Assembly (NCBI GenBank): GCA_038496445.1
Contig: JALMLS010000612.1
Location: 496,001-560,000 of the forward strand
Direction: 5' to 3'
DNA from: Trichosphaerium sp. ATCC 40318
Lineage: Eukaryota > Discosea > Flabellinia > Trichosidae
DNA length: 64,000 bases
The notes beneath the pieces were generated by a model that had not been told where the DNA came from, did not search any database, and saw nothing but the letters and a program-made list of their open reading frames with translations. Shown in pieces: positions 10,781 through 21,400 of the stretch. Both the position numbers and the translations under genes were made by a program. Numbering within the stretch: position 1 is the first letter of the stretch; every line of letters begins with the position of its first letter.

Positions 10781-13686
10781 TTAAAATGGTCTAGATACCA
10801 AGTTTGTAACAGCTTTACCCTTGTAATGAGCTACAACGAGTTTAGCCTTCTCAGCAATGCTCTCGTTTGTAAAACCGAATTTGGCTTGAACTTTCTTTCC
10901 TGGGCCTGAAGCTCCGAATGTCTTCATACCATGGACAGCATGAGCGTACTTGTACCAAGCATCAGTAGATCCAGCCTAAACATACAAATATAAGAAAAAC
11001 GCCAAGATTATCTGTTTGCTTAATCACTCCTTACCTCAACAGCGAGTACTGGTACTCCTTCTGGGAATACTGATTGTCTGTAGCTCTCTGGTTGCTCATC
11101 GAACAATTTCCAGCAAGGCATAGATACAACACGGACCTTACGATGAAGCTGTTAGCAATCTACAAAAAAGAGCGTAATGACTGAGTTTAGTACCTTGAGG
11201 TCTCCGAGTGCCTTTCTGGCGCCTACGCAGAATTCTACTTCAGAACCAGTACCGACAATGACGATATCTGGGGTTCCATCACATCCTTCTAGGACGTAAC
11301 CACCCTTTGCGGTGTTCTCAACTGAGGAATTGGCGTAGTGTGGTACATTCTGTCTTGTGAGAGCGAGTACACTTGGTCTGTGCTTGTTCTCAACAGCAAG
11401 GGCCCAAGCACCAACAGTCTACATATTTTAGTTAGCGCGTAGTGGCTTCCAAGTAAACGGAAAACGGTAAACCAATTTGTTTTCTGCGAATGAAAAGCTC
11501 GGACAAGCATCAAGAATCACAAATAGGGTACAAAAGGTTTCGGACAGTAGTCTACAAAATTGCCTTTGGTGTTTTGCGTACCTCGTTACCATCAGCTGGT
11601 CTGAAGAACAACAAGTTAGGTGTAGATCGGCAAAGCATAGCTTTCTCGATAGCTTGATGAGTTGGACCATCTTCACCCAAAGCGATAGAATCGTGGGTCA
11701 TAACCATAACACAACGCAAGTGGGACAATGCGCTGAGGATAACAGCACCGTATGCGTATCTAAGTAGAGAATATGTTAGCCATATAATAATCACTTCTGA
11801 CCATACGGAGAAACCAGTTTAAAATAAAATAAAAAGAACAAAAACTGATCAAAATCATCTTTTGTCTAATAATGTGCCGTACCCAATGAAGTTAAAGAAA
11901 GTAGAACCGAATGGAATGAAACCACCGTATGCGGCAATACCGTTCAAGATAGAAACCATACCGTGTTCGCGAACACCAAATCTAAACAAGTTGGTTAAAA
12001 AATGGTGAAAAAAAAAACAAAGAAAGATAAGCTGGGACTAACCTCAAGTTTCTGCCGTAAGCATTCTTTTGAAAGTCAGTGTCTTTGTTTAGGTATGTGA
12101 AGCATGAAGGGTTCAAATCAGCTGAACCACCAAAGAGTTCAGGCAAGACATCAGCCAAAGCGTTAATTACTTTACCGCCCAATTTACGGGTGGCAAGTGG
12201 GCTGTCAGCTAAAGTGTTTGTTAGTAATATCCTGTCATATTCTACTACACGTACCTGGGGTGTATTTTGGCAAGGCCTTTTTCCAATCTTTTGGAAGTTC
12301 TCCAGACATACGGCGTTCGAATTCAGCAGCAAGTTCTGGGTATTTTGATTTGTATGTGGCAAAAAGTTTGTTCCATTCAGCATGTTCTTCAGCACCCTTC
12401 TTTACATGGTTAAGTGCGTCAGAGGCTTCCTTGGCGACATGGAATTTTTCTTCGCTGAGTCCAAACCTATAATCTGTGAGTACTGGATGATTCCAAAAAG
12501 AAAAATCCGCCAAAAACAATGTGCTTACTTTTTCTTGCATTGAGCGATATCTTCTTCGCTAAGAGGGGAACCGTGTACGCCATGGGTACCTTCTTTTAGT
12601 GAACCAAAACCAATAGTTGTTTTGACCTGTTATAAGCTTGTAAGTACCAGTACAGCCAAATTTGACTGTTGTTAAATTTTACTAGAGAAACACGTACTGA
12701 AATGAGGGTAGGTTTATCGGTAACGGCTTTAGCAGCATTGATGGCCTTGAGGATACCTTCCAAGTCGCTATCACCATTCTCTACAGTGGCTACATCCCAT
12801 CCATATGATTTGTAACGCATATGAACATCCTCTGTGAAGGAAAGATCGGTATCACCTAGTAGTAAAAATTTAGTGTCAACTATTTTCTTGATTCTCTGGC
12901 GAACATACCATCAATTGTGATTTTGTTGTCATCGTACAAAACGATAAGTTTACCCAAACCGAGATGTCCGGCAATAGAAGAAGCTTCAGCGGATACACCT
13001 TCCTAATAGTAGAGGGTTAAACTCTTTGTTGTGCAAAGCATGTACGAAAGAAAAACGTACTTGGAGACAACCATCACCGCAGAATACGTAGGTGAAGTTA
13101 TCAACAATTTTTGCGTCATCCTTGTTGAATTCCTTTCCAAGGCGAGCCTTGGGAAAAAGAGTTTGTAATTGATAATGATAGTGCGTAAGGTACCTCAGCA
13201 ATGGCAAGACCGACTGCGTTGGAGATACCTTGACCAAGTGGGCCAGTAGTCACTTCAATGCCAGGGAAGTCGTTCTCTGGGTGACCAGGAGTCCTAGTTA
13301 AGTATGAGTGAGCTAGTTTTAATCGATTCTTGAGGTACTTTGAGCCAATTTGTCTGAATGATTTCAAATCATCCATGGTCCAGTCTGTGTAGCCAGTGAG
13401 GTGGAGCATAACGTATTGTAGTGCGCAAGCGTGTCCGTTTGACAAGACAAAGCGATCGCGGTTTGCCTAAGTGCAACATAAACAACAACGCGCAGGACGA
13501 GGTAAAACGTACCCACTTTGGGTCTACAGGATCGTACTTCATTACAGATCCCCAAAGTACGTGAGCCATAGGAGCCATACCCATAGGTGCACCTGGGTGA
13601 CCGCTGTTGGCTTTACGTACTGTATCAGCACTATACGAAACGTTACGAACAATTGGGCCAATTTACAGAAATACGTACCTCAACAT
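10781..13686 (-). CDS. transketolase
   Basis: Fifteen exons on the minus strand give at least 659 residues, close to the family's 660-680. Order: [12 protein letters not shown] (thiamine diphosphate site, substrate His), [41 protein letters not shown] (ThDP/metal motif GDG), LYDDNKI, then [11 protein letters not shown] and GVREHGM in the pyrimidine domain, [15 protein letters not shown], and a C-terminal [11 protein letters not shown] domain. It moves two-carbon units between sugar phosphates in the pentose phosphate pathway, in the cytosol. The start is uncertain: the ATG at 13686 lies inside the conserved N-terminal helix, whose preceding residues (NVSVNTIR) continue upstream in frame without an ATG, so a short first exon probably lies further upstream. 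Confidence 0.95.
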
Positions 13687-13950
13687 GCGGATAGTGTTTA
13701 CGCTAACATTTGAAGATTGCTAGCAGAAAAATTAGCTGTTTCTCCATTGCGAATAAATTGTAAAAAAGCCTGGCACGCGTTTTTATGTGCCTTTTTCGCA
13801 ACAACAGAACAGTGGGAAGTGTTAGACAATTTTTTTTTTCATTTTCAGACCAAGCGGACAAAGCATAGTTGCGCATGGCAAGGTTTTTAGAGTACGTACA
13901 GACATGTGTGTTGTAGTGGTTGAAGACTCGCCGACTGTTTCTTAAAGTGG

Positions 13951-14157
13951 TTAAGCACGCGTTTTACGCTTAGTCACGTCACCTTTTGCTTCCTTTGTCT
14001 CTACTCTTTGTCGTTTGCTTCTATCATCCTAAATAGCACTCAGTACATTGCACACATTCAACGCTATGGGCATGTGGCATAAAACCGTTAGTGTTGTGGT
14101 GTAACATACATCAGTATCTCCAGCGTTTAGCCTACGTTTTTTAGAACTGTTTGACAT
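13951..14157 (-). CDS. very small basic, probably nuclear protein (41 residues)
   Basis: Two exons, 14157-14110 and 14028-13951, join in phase across an 81-bp intron (gtatgt...atttag) to give 41 residues. It is almost entirely charged: MSNSSKKRRLNAGDTD then DDRSKRQRVETKEAKG and an Arg/Lys-rich end. Two clusters look like nuclear localisation signals (KKRR, KRQR). It fits the minus-strand tandem between transketolase and the next gene. No family is recognised. Support comes only from the well-formed intron, good codons and placement. Confidence 0.45.
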
Positions 14158-14391
14158 TCCAGTGATCGCGTGAGTTGGTAATAAGTATGTAACAAATGTC
14201 CGTTAGGTTTGAAAATAAATCGGCCTAACTGGCGGTAAGAGTTCGTCAAAGGATCCAAAATTGATTTAAACCACAACAGCAGCCCTTACAATGCATAAAA
14301 ATAACACGTTGTTTGAAGCAAAATCACGTGGTTGCCAAACAATTGGCTCGATAATTTTTCAGTTAGTTTTATTGTAGTAAACACACAGTCG

Positions 14392-14868
14392 TCACTTATC
14401 TAAAATCACTCGTATAAAACCGTTTTTCCAAGTCTTCCAAGCCTTAGAGTCCCAATACCGAAATACACCACCACTCCATACTGGTATTTGTATGTCGGTT
14501 GTAGTTAACTTAAAGGAGCCGCTGATAAATGCTGAGTTCTGACCGTGATGATTACAGTAGTTTTGGCACCATGTAATATCGTACACGTCATTAGCTGGCA
14601 TGGATGGTGTGAAGTGAACTGTTACATGAGCAGGACAAGAGCCAAAGGTATGCTTAAATGTTAGCACATTACATTTTGACGCATTGGCAGGCACCCAATC
14701 GCTTGTGAAGCGGTTTGGCTTTTGTAAATCAAGCTCGAGTTTTTTAATTCGTTCGATAGCGTCTTGTAGAGTTAAAAGTGGTTTTGTAGTACTCTTCTCT
14801 TTAGTTTGCTTGTTAAACCACCATTTAGATCCATCGAAGTTTTCGCGTTCTTCCCACTGTCCACTCAT
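14392..14868 (-). CDS. WW-like domain protein with coiled coil and beta-rich C-terminal domain
   Basis: Single open frame, 158 residues. The first 30 residues (GQWEERENFDGSKWWFNKQTKE) resemble a WW domain with the two Trp about 13 apart but without the final conserved Pro in a clear place. A short amphipathic helix (DAIERIKKLELDL) follows. The rest (from RFTSDWVPAN) is beta-rich and aromatic, resembling the 'FTSGW...' modules of H-type lectin or tail-fibre-like domains: HTFGSCPAHVTVHF in the middle and FIRVIL at the end. Function unknown; a protein- or sugar-binding role is a guess. It is intronless. Confidence 0.6.
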   Translation of the reverse strand: MSGQWEERENFDGSKWWFNKQTKEKSTTKPLLTLQDAIERIKKLELDLQKPNRFTSDWVPANASKCNVLTFKHTFGSCPAHVTVHFTPSMPANDVYDITWCQNYCNHHGQNSAFISGSFKLTTTDIQIPVWSGGVFRYWDSKAWKTWKNGFIRVILDK

Positions 14869-14993
14869 TATAAGACGCAGCTAGCTTTGAACAATAATAA
14901 TTTTTGAAGTTCCTTTGACCGACACCGTTCCTTGTGTTTACATTTCGGTTTTTTTTCTTTGAATTACCAATGAGGAAAACCAAATATGTTTTA

Positions 14994-15154
14994 GTATTGT
15001 CCGTTTCAGTCAAGTTAGTCAACTAGTTATTTCGCCAGTTATTTTTCGCTCTGGAAGCACTTTATTTGTGTTGTAGTAGCCATTGGAGCACTTTTTACGA
15101 GAAAAATAACTGACGAAATAACTAGTTGACTAACTTGACTGAAACGGACAATAC
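14994..15154. repeat. 54-bp inverted repeat with 53-bp loop (hairpin/fold-back element)
   Basis: The arm 14994-15047 is the reverse complement of 15101-15154 with one mismatch (C at the cgccag step against T). The arms begin gtattgtccgtttcagtc. The loop, 15048-15100, contains a partial internal duplicate of gcacttt. It has no coding capacity. It sits between the 5' end of one minus-strand gene and the 3' end of the next, so it could be a MITE-like element or form a hairpin in a transcript. No clear target-site duplication was seen. Confidence 0.85.
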
Positions 15155-15215
15155 ACACCACCAATGATACTTTACAGCAAACAAACTAACAAGAATAAAA
15201 GGTGTCGTGACTTGT

Positions 15216-18166
15216 TTATTTTATCAATGTGTTGTCTTCTTTTTTGTTTGGGAGTGGTGTATTTAATCTGTTGTTAGTTTTTTCAGCAAGGAAGTACTGG
15301 ATATCTGGTTCTTCTCCAAGGAGGTTCATTAACATCTTTTTTGGGCTACCAACACCAGCAGGTCGTAAAAGACCTTCTTCAAGAATTCTACCAGCTTCTC
15401 TACTGAGAGGCTCTTTCAAGAAGATTTTATGCCACATGTGCGCACTAGAAACTTCACAAAACAAGTATGAGTAATAAGTACTTGCATAACTACAACGAAG
15501 AGATCAGACATGACAGAACAGCAAACAACATTCTAACTTACTTCTGAAGATGACCACATAACGTATGACTGTAAGTTCCAGGAACATGTGGAATACTTCC
15601 AAAGCATTCATTTACTGTCTTTTCACAATCTTGCCAATCCTAAGCAAGTTATTCATTGACAATCAGTGGAATAAAGAGTTTCGTACCATTGCTGTTGGTC
15701 CATGTACAACTTGATCTAAAGCAGATGATACAAGTTGTTCCTGTATATTTACTGCTCCCCAAATACGTTTACTACGAAGATATGCGTCCAGAGTGTCTTT
15801 TGGAAGTGTCTCTCCTAGTATAAGATAAGCAAAGAAAGGTCAAATCAAAAAACCACTTGCCTGTTTTGTAATGCTTTGCGAATTTACTGAGAACGCGATA
15901 ATCACGGATAAAGTGCTCAAAGAGCGTAGAAGGTGTCTCATTAAAATCTAGGGCAGTTCTTGTACCTATTAAAAAGCGAGGGTATTAGCTTTAATGCAAT
16001 AAAGAAAATAATCATCATACCACTGCATGATTGTAGCTGTGTATCTGCTAGTACAGCGTGCATTAGATGACCGAACTCATGAAATATTGTTTCTGCATCT
16101 TGGAACTCCAAAGTAAGGACATTAGTACCATCTTCAGGAAACCTTTTAAATAATAAGAAGCGTTTGTAAAGAGAATACATGAAATTATGAAAACTGAATG
16201 TACTTGGCGTTGATGTTATGAACCATCATCACCTTTGGGATTTTATTGTATCTATTCCTGAATTTTATAGGCATATTTGCAGCACCATTAAACCGACTTT
16301 CTATGTGAATATACGCCTAGAAAACATATTTTAATCTACCAACAAAATCCAAACAGAAAAATATTTTTCTCACCTCTCCCATCAACTCACTTGTTTCTCC
16401 TCTTGTGAACTGGAACTACAAATAAAAGTTTACACCCAAATCCATAATATAAAGAATCACTCACCTTTCTTCCTACAGCGTCAATCATTTCTCCTTTAGC
16501 TGCAGGTACTTCCACCATGTCTAAATCGAACAATGATTTTGCTACCAAAGCCAATCCATTAAATACGTTCTCAATAGTAAGATAATTGCTCATTGATGGT
16601 ATTTCGCGTCCATCCCCTCTAGTCAAGAAAGGTATATCCCATTTCTGTACTTTTGGATCTGTATCTCTTGGACAAAGTGTTTTTTTCCTTTTAGCAATAT
16701 CCTCAAGTGCTTTTTCAACAATTGGATTTACAGTCGCTGCATACTTCTACACATGGCGTTATAACGTGATTTAAAATATGACAAGACGAACCTCAAGTAG
16801 TCTTATAACATCTTTGCCTTTATATATACGTAACACATCATTCATGTCAGCAAAAGACTCAAAATCAAGAAAATTAGCAAGTTCTCTTCTTCGTTCAAAT
16901 GTTTCATCCATAATTCTTGTTGTTGCTTTTTAACTTTTAGTTCTCGTCTTGCTTGAAGTATGCGGTGACTTACGTGTGGGTCCTAGTGAACTTTTATATA
17001 CTTGTTCACGGATACTACCAATAGGACAGTATTTTATTAGCCTATTTCTGTAGGCATACGGTACTTCAGCCTTTCCTTTTGTAGCAGTTGTACATCCAGG
17101 TAATAATGCTTCCATTATTTGTCTCTCTTCTTCATCGAGATCATTTGGTACATCAATAAAACAGGGTCCATATGTCTCAGGTTTTCCCTCTTGATCATAA
17201 TATAAGCGCTTTAGATGTCTTCGAAGTTAAGATAGAGAATAGCTTGCAAATTTTGGATTTCCTTGCAGATTGTTAAAAGTTCAAAGTTGGATACTGTATT
17301 TCATCGTTTATCTCTCTCAGAACCTCTTTTTGTTCTGGTATAACTTTTGTTATACCAAACTTCTCAAACTCACGCTTAAGTTGCTTTGCAACCTTTGACT
17401 CTTCTTCTGATAAATGCTCCCTACATTGTAATATAAATAAAAACCCAGAAAAATCGCAAGATCCTCACGTACTTGTTCTCAAGTGCCTCTGAAATCTTTT
17501 GAAACAAACCTTCGTTTGTATGTAATTCCGTTAGCTTTGGTGCAAAAGAATCTAAAGCATCCATTGCTCCTACCATCAATCAAAATTATATTGTATTTAC
17601 CAATCAAAAAAGCACGTGATGACATACCCTCAGCCCATTCACTGTTAGGATGCACGCTAGCACATGACTCTGCTGGGTCTGCTACAGCACATAGAGTATC
17701 AGAAATACGATCCATATTCCTTACGATCTAGAGAAAGTTAAAATGCAACTGCTGTATCCGTGTTCAGTGCAGGCTTGTCTATTTTCTTTTTTAAAGCCAT
17801 AAATACGCTTGAACATTGGGAACCTAAGCGTTCAGGGGTATTGTACTCTGTTTTTGGTTCCATTATGACAAAAAGACTTACCTCAGCGTAGTTTTGCGAT
17901 TTATCGGTAGTTATAGTATGTACTAATGCATCTATGTCCTCCAATTTTTTTTTTGCCTCTTTACTCCAATCACTGGGTTTATGTATTCCTTTTAGTCCAA
18001 AAAGTGGAGATTCTACGCTCTCGTTTACTACTGGAGGGCTAGAAAAATCAAATTGCGTGGCTGCAGTTCGTTTGGGGTAACGAATAGATACTCGCGATTT
18101 AATACGTCGTGTAGCATCTGGAATACCACTGAGCCTCGTAATAGAGGCGCAACGCGCTAGCAACAT
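15216..18166 (-). CDS. mitochondrial intermediate peptidase (M3 family metallopeptidase)
   Basis: A many-exon minus-strand gene. The first exon (18166-17882) begins with a basic, Ser/Arg-rich stretch typical of a mitochondrial presequence, then [14 protein letters not shown] as in the family. Later come [15 protein letters not shown], the RRRELANF region, and the zinc site [12 protein letters not shown] (HEFGH gives two zinc ligands and the catalytic Glu). The C-terminal part has HVPGTYSH and ends after [14 protein letters not shown]. The enzyme removes octapeptides from imported matrix proteins after the main processing peptidase. The junction at about 17219-17294 needs a 76-bp intron and leaves the conserved region there about 15 residues shorter than usual. 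Peptidase identity is firm; exon ends are partly estimated. Confidence 0.9.
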
Positions 18167-18493
18167 CTCAAAACAGCATTAAGGCAGTACAGCATTTCTT
18201 GTTAAGGGTAGATCAAATTTATCACTTTGCAGAACAAGTGAAGATGTTATTTCACGTTCATTGCACTTGACAAGAGTTGGGATTTGAAACAATGTGCAGC
18301 TCGTTTTCATTTAGTGCTCTATTGTGTTGTATTTTGTCTCAATACTAGCCATTTTTAACCGTCAACCATATTTTCTACTGACTTGAGAACAAATGTGCTA
18401 AAACCAATTGCTGATTTCGTTACTTAACAAGGCTGTTTAACTACAACAAGCTTTGAATGTAGAAACAAGTATACTCTTCTCTGGTTTATTGTC
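18167..18493. other. intergenic, no gene seen
   Basis: About 330 bp between the start of the peptidase and the end of xanthine dehydrogenase. It must hold the peptidase promoter. No ORF, RNA or repeat was supported. Confidence 0.5.
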
Positions 18494-21400
18494 CTACAGC
18501 GTTAAATCTTTTGGTCTCACATTGCATTTTTCGTGAACTACCTTTACTGTAGCTGGCGCATCAAGAGGTAAGTAACCACTGCCTTGTCCAGAAGCCTTGC
18601 GATAAGCTCTAATAGCCTGTTTGATGGCAAAGAAAACGGAGATTGAGAGAGATAAAGGCGGTTCTCCAGCTGACTTACTTGAAAGTACACCTGAAAGGTT
18701 TGGCTAAAAAAAGTGATCAATGACATTGTTGCACTCTAGCGAAAGATAACGTACAGCGTTTTTAAGAAGAGATACCCTGAAGTCTATTGGAATATCCTTA
18801 ATACTAGGAGGTTTATATTCCCAGGTTCCATCGTTGATCATGTTAGCTTTATCGTCATACTCAATCTCTTCCGTCAGGAAATATCCCAATCCCATAACAA
18901 AAGCACCTTGTACCTGTCCAATATCAACCTTAAACGGATTTTAGTGATGCGAACGTGAGTTTGTTAGTGTTGATTTAAGAAATGGCTTGATAATGTAATG
19001 CGTACAGCTACATTCAAGGAGATACCACAATCGAATAAAATATCACATCGTTCAATTTGGATAGCACCAGTAAGTATATCAACTTCTACCTTGAGAAAAA
19101 AGTGAGATTGTATTTTCATTGGCGAGCTAAAAATACCTGGGAGACGCATGCACTGTATGATTGGTAAGAAATCGTATTACTTGATGGCGTGTTCTTTACA
19201 TGACCAAAAGCCTACATATGGTTAAAGATACGATAAAAGATGAAGGCGTACTTGAAGGTCAACGCGATTTCTTAGAGCAACGCTAACAAGAGCTGGCCAT
19301 TCTTCGGTAGGAAATAAACTTCTAAATGGGTCCAAACTTGTATTAATAGTTTTGCATGCACGTAAAACTGCTTCAACACACACACCAGAGGTAATAGAAC
19401 CAGCTAACAGGTTTTAGGAAAAGTGGCTAAACAGTCCAAAATATTTGTTTTTTTTGTTTTCTACCTGTAGGTGAACTGCCGGGTGTCACAAAAGTGGAAG
19501 TAGGTGTAACAGTAAAATACTTCATAGGCACACGCAAAGCATAAGCAGCAGCTTGAATTGCTTTCGTAAAGATTCCTACAAAGGAATAAACTTAATACGT
19601 TTGAAAAAGAAAGAAAAAACGAAGAAATCTGCTTTATTCTCCCTTACCCTGTCCAATCTCAACCCCTGAAATAGTCATAATAACAGTTCCGTCGCCCTGT
19701 ATACTAATAAGGGCAGTATGACGCGAAACTAATGTCAAGTTAGTTGGATAAGGCGCAGTTTTTTAAAAAGTATCTTACAGAGCCATCCTAATGCATAACG
19801 TGAAGGCATAATTGATAGGCCTTTTTTCTTCCAAGTATTTGCTTTATTAAATTTATCAACTTTTCTTTTTCTTTCCTAAACTTCAGTTATCTACGCAGTA
19901 TTTGATGACCTGAAAATACTTTACCTTAAAGTCGGATGTTTTCATAACATTAGCATATATCTCATCTATATTGCAATAATGCAGTGTTGTACCAGAAGGT
20001 GTTACATCGCCTGCAAATGTTAAATTAGTCGACTTCTTTAGCCAAGTTTGTTCTTGCCTTTACTGAAAAAGTTCTTGGCACGTAAAACATCTGTGTCCAT
20101 TTTAAGAGCACATGAAACGTGTTCAACAATATGCTCAGTAAAGAAATTACCAGCAACATAACCAGGACCTCTTGTATAAGTATTTGAAACAAGATTTGTC
20201 TGGCAAAGTTTTCCAGCGGTTGAGAAATTATCTATTTTGTACGTCGTTCCCATAGTTACTAATATTCCAAACAGCGGACCACCACTATCTCCTGCAGTAC
20301 ATCCACCTAATTCGAATCTCATAAATAAAAGGAATAAAGAAGTAAACAATAGCCGTACCATCAACGTAAATATTAGAATCAAGAGCTATAATTTTTCCTT
20401 CTTTTGAAAATCCAACCTATGGTGTATATGTTAATCAAGCAGCTGATTCAAATCCGTTTTCTTTACCTTGTAGTCACATCTAGCTGGATGGCGGTTTCCC
20501 ATACTCTTCATACTAGTACTGAGAGATACCATCATACGTACTGGTTTACCAAGTGCTTTAGATGCAACAGCAACAGCAGATGCATTATCTACATAAAAAG
20601 TCTCAAAAACAAAGCACTTGCCTAATTACGCACTGACGGAATTGGACACTTTTCCTCCGTATCCACCTCCGCAACGTCGCACTTCCGCGATTACTGAATT
20701 ATTGTCGACTCCTAAGGCTTTAGATACAAAGTCTTGAACATAAGGAGGTGCTTGTGTGGCACAGTAAATGGTATATGAGTCGCCTAAAGATACAGTTATC
20801 TTTCATAGTTTTTGCGCAATGTTAGTATTATTACTCACTGTCAGTAGGTACAGCCATAGCAGTTTGATTCTCCATATAAAAGTGGTACTGACTACCACAT
20901 TGTACTGAGCCTTCTACAATGAAATCTGACTCTTCAAATCCTTTCTCGAGGTCTCCTATGGCATAAACTGGCAATTGCTATAGACAATATTAGTGTTTTC
21001 TTGACGACCCATGCCAAAAACCAAGATCAAAAACTTATGTTTCTCTGACATTAACAAGTCACGTACAATTGGATAAAACGATTCTTTTTCAATAGCTTCA
21101 TCAAGGGACACGATAGGTGGTTGAATGTTTGTATAGGTAATTTTGACTAACTTTGCGGCTTCGTCTGCAATCTCTTGTGTTTTTGCAACAATAAGTCCAA
21201 CAGGTTGACCAGAGAATATTATCTCATCGCTTGCAAATATAGGCACGGCTAAAAAGTCAGTGAAAGAGTCGAAGTCAGTTTCAAAGGGATTACCTTTTCC
21301 TCCAATATTAGAGCCTGGTACATCATTTGCTGATATAAACGATACAACGCCTTTCATCGCTACTGCTTCAGAAACATCTATAGATTCTAGAGTAGCATTG

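Noticed and set aside
17219-17294. Apparent frameshift in the mitochondrial peptidase
   Set aside because: A 76-bp GT-AG intron restores the frame (CA plus A), so a frameshift is not needed, although the conserved segment there is short.
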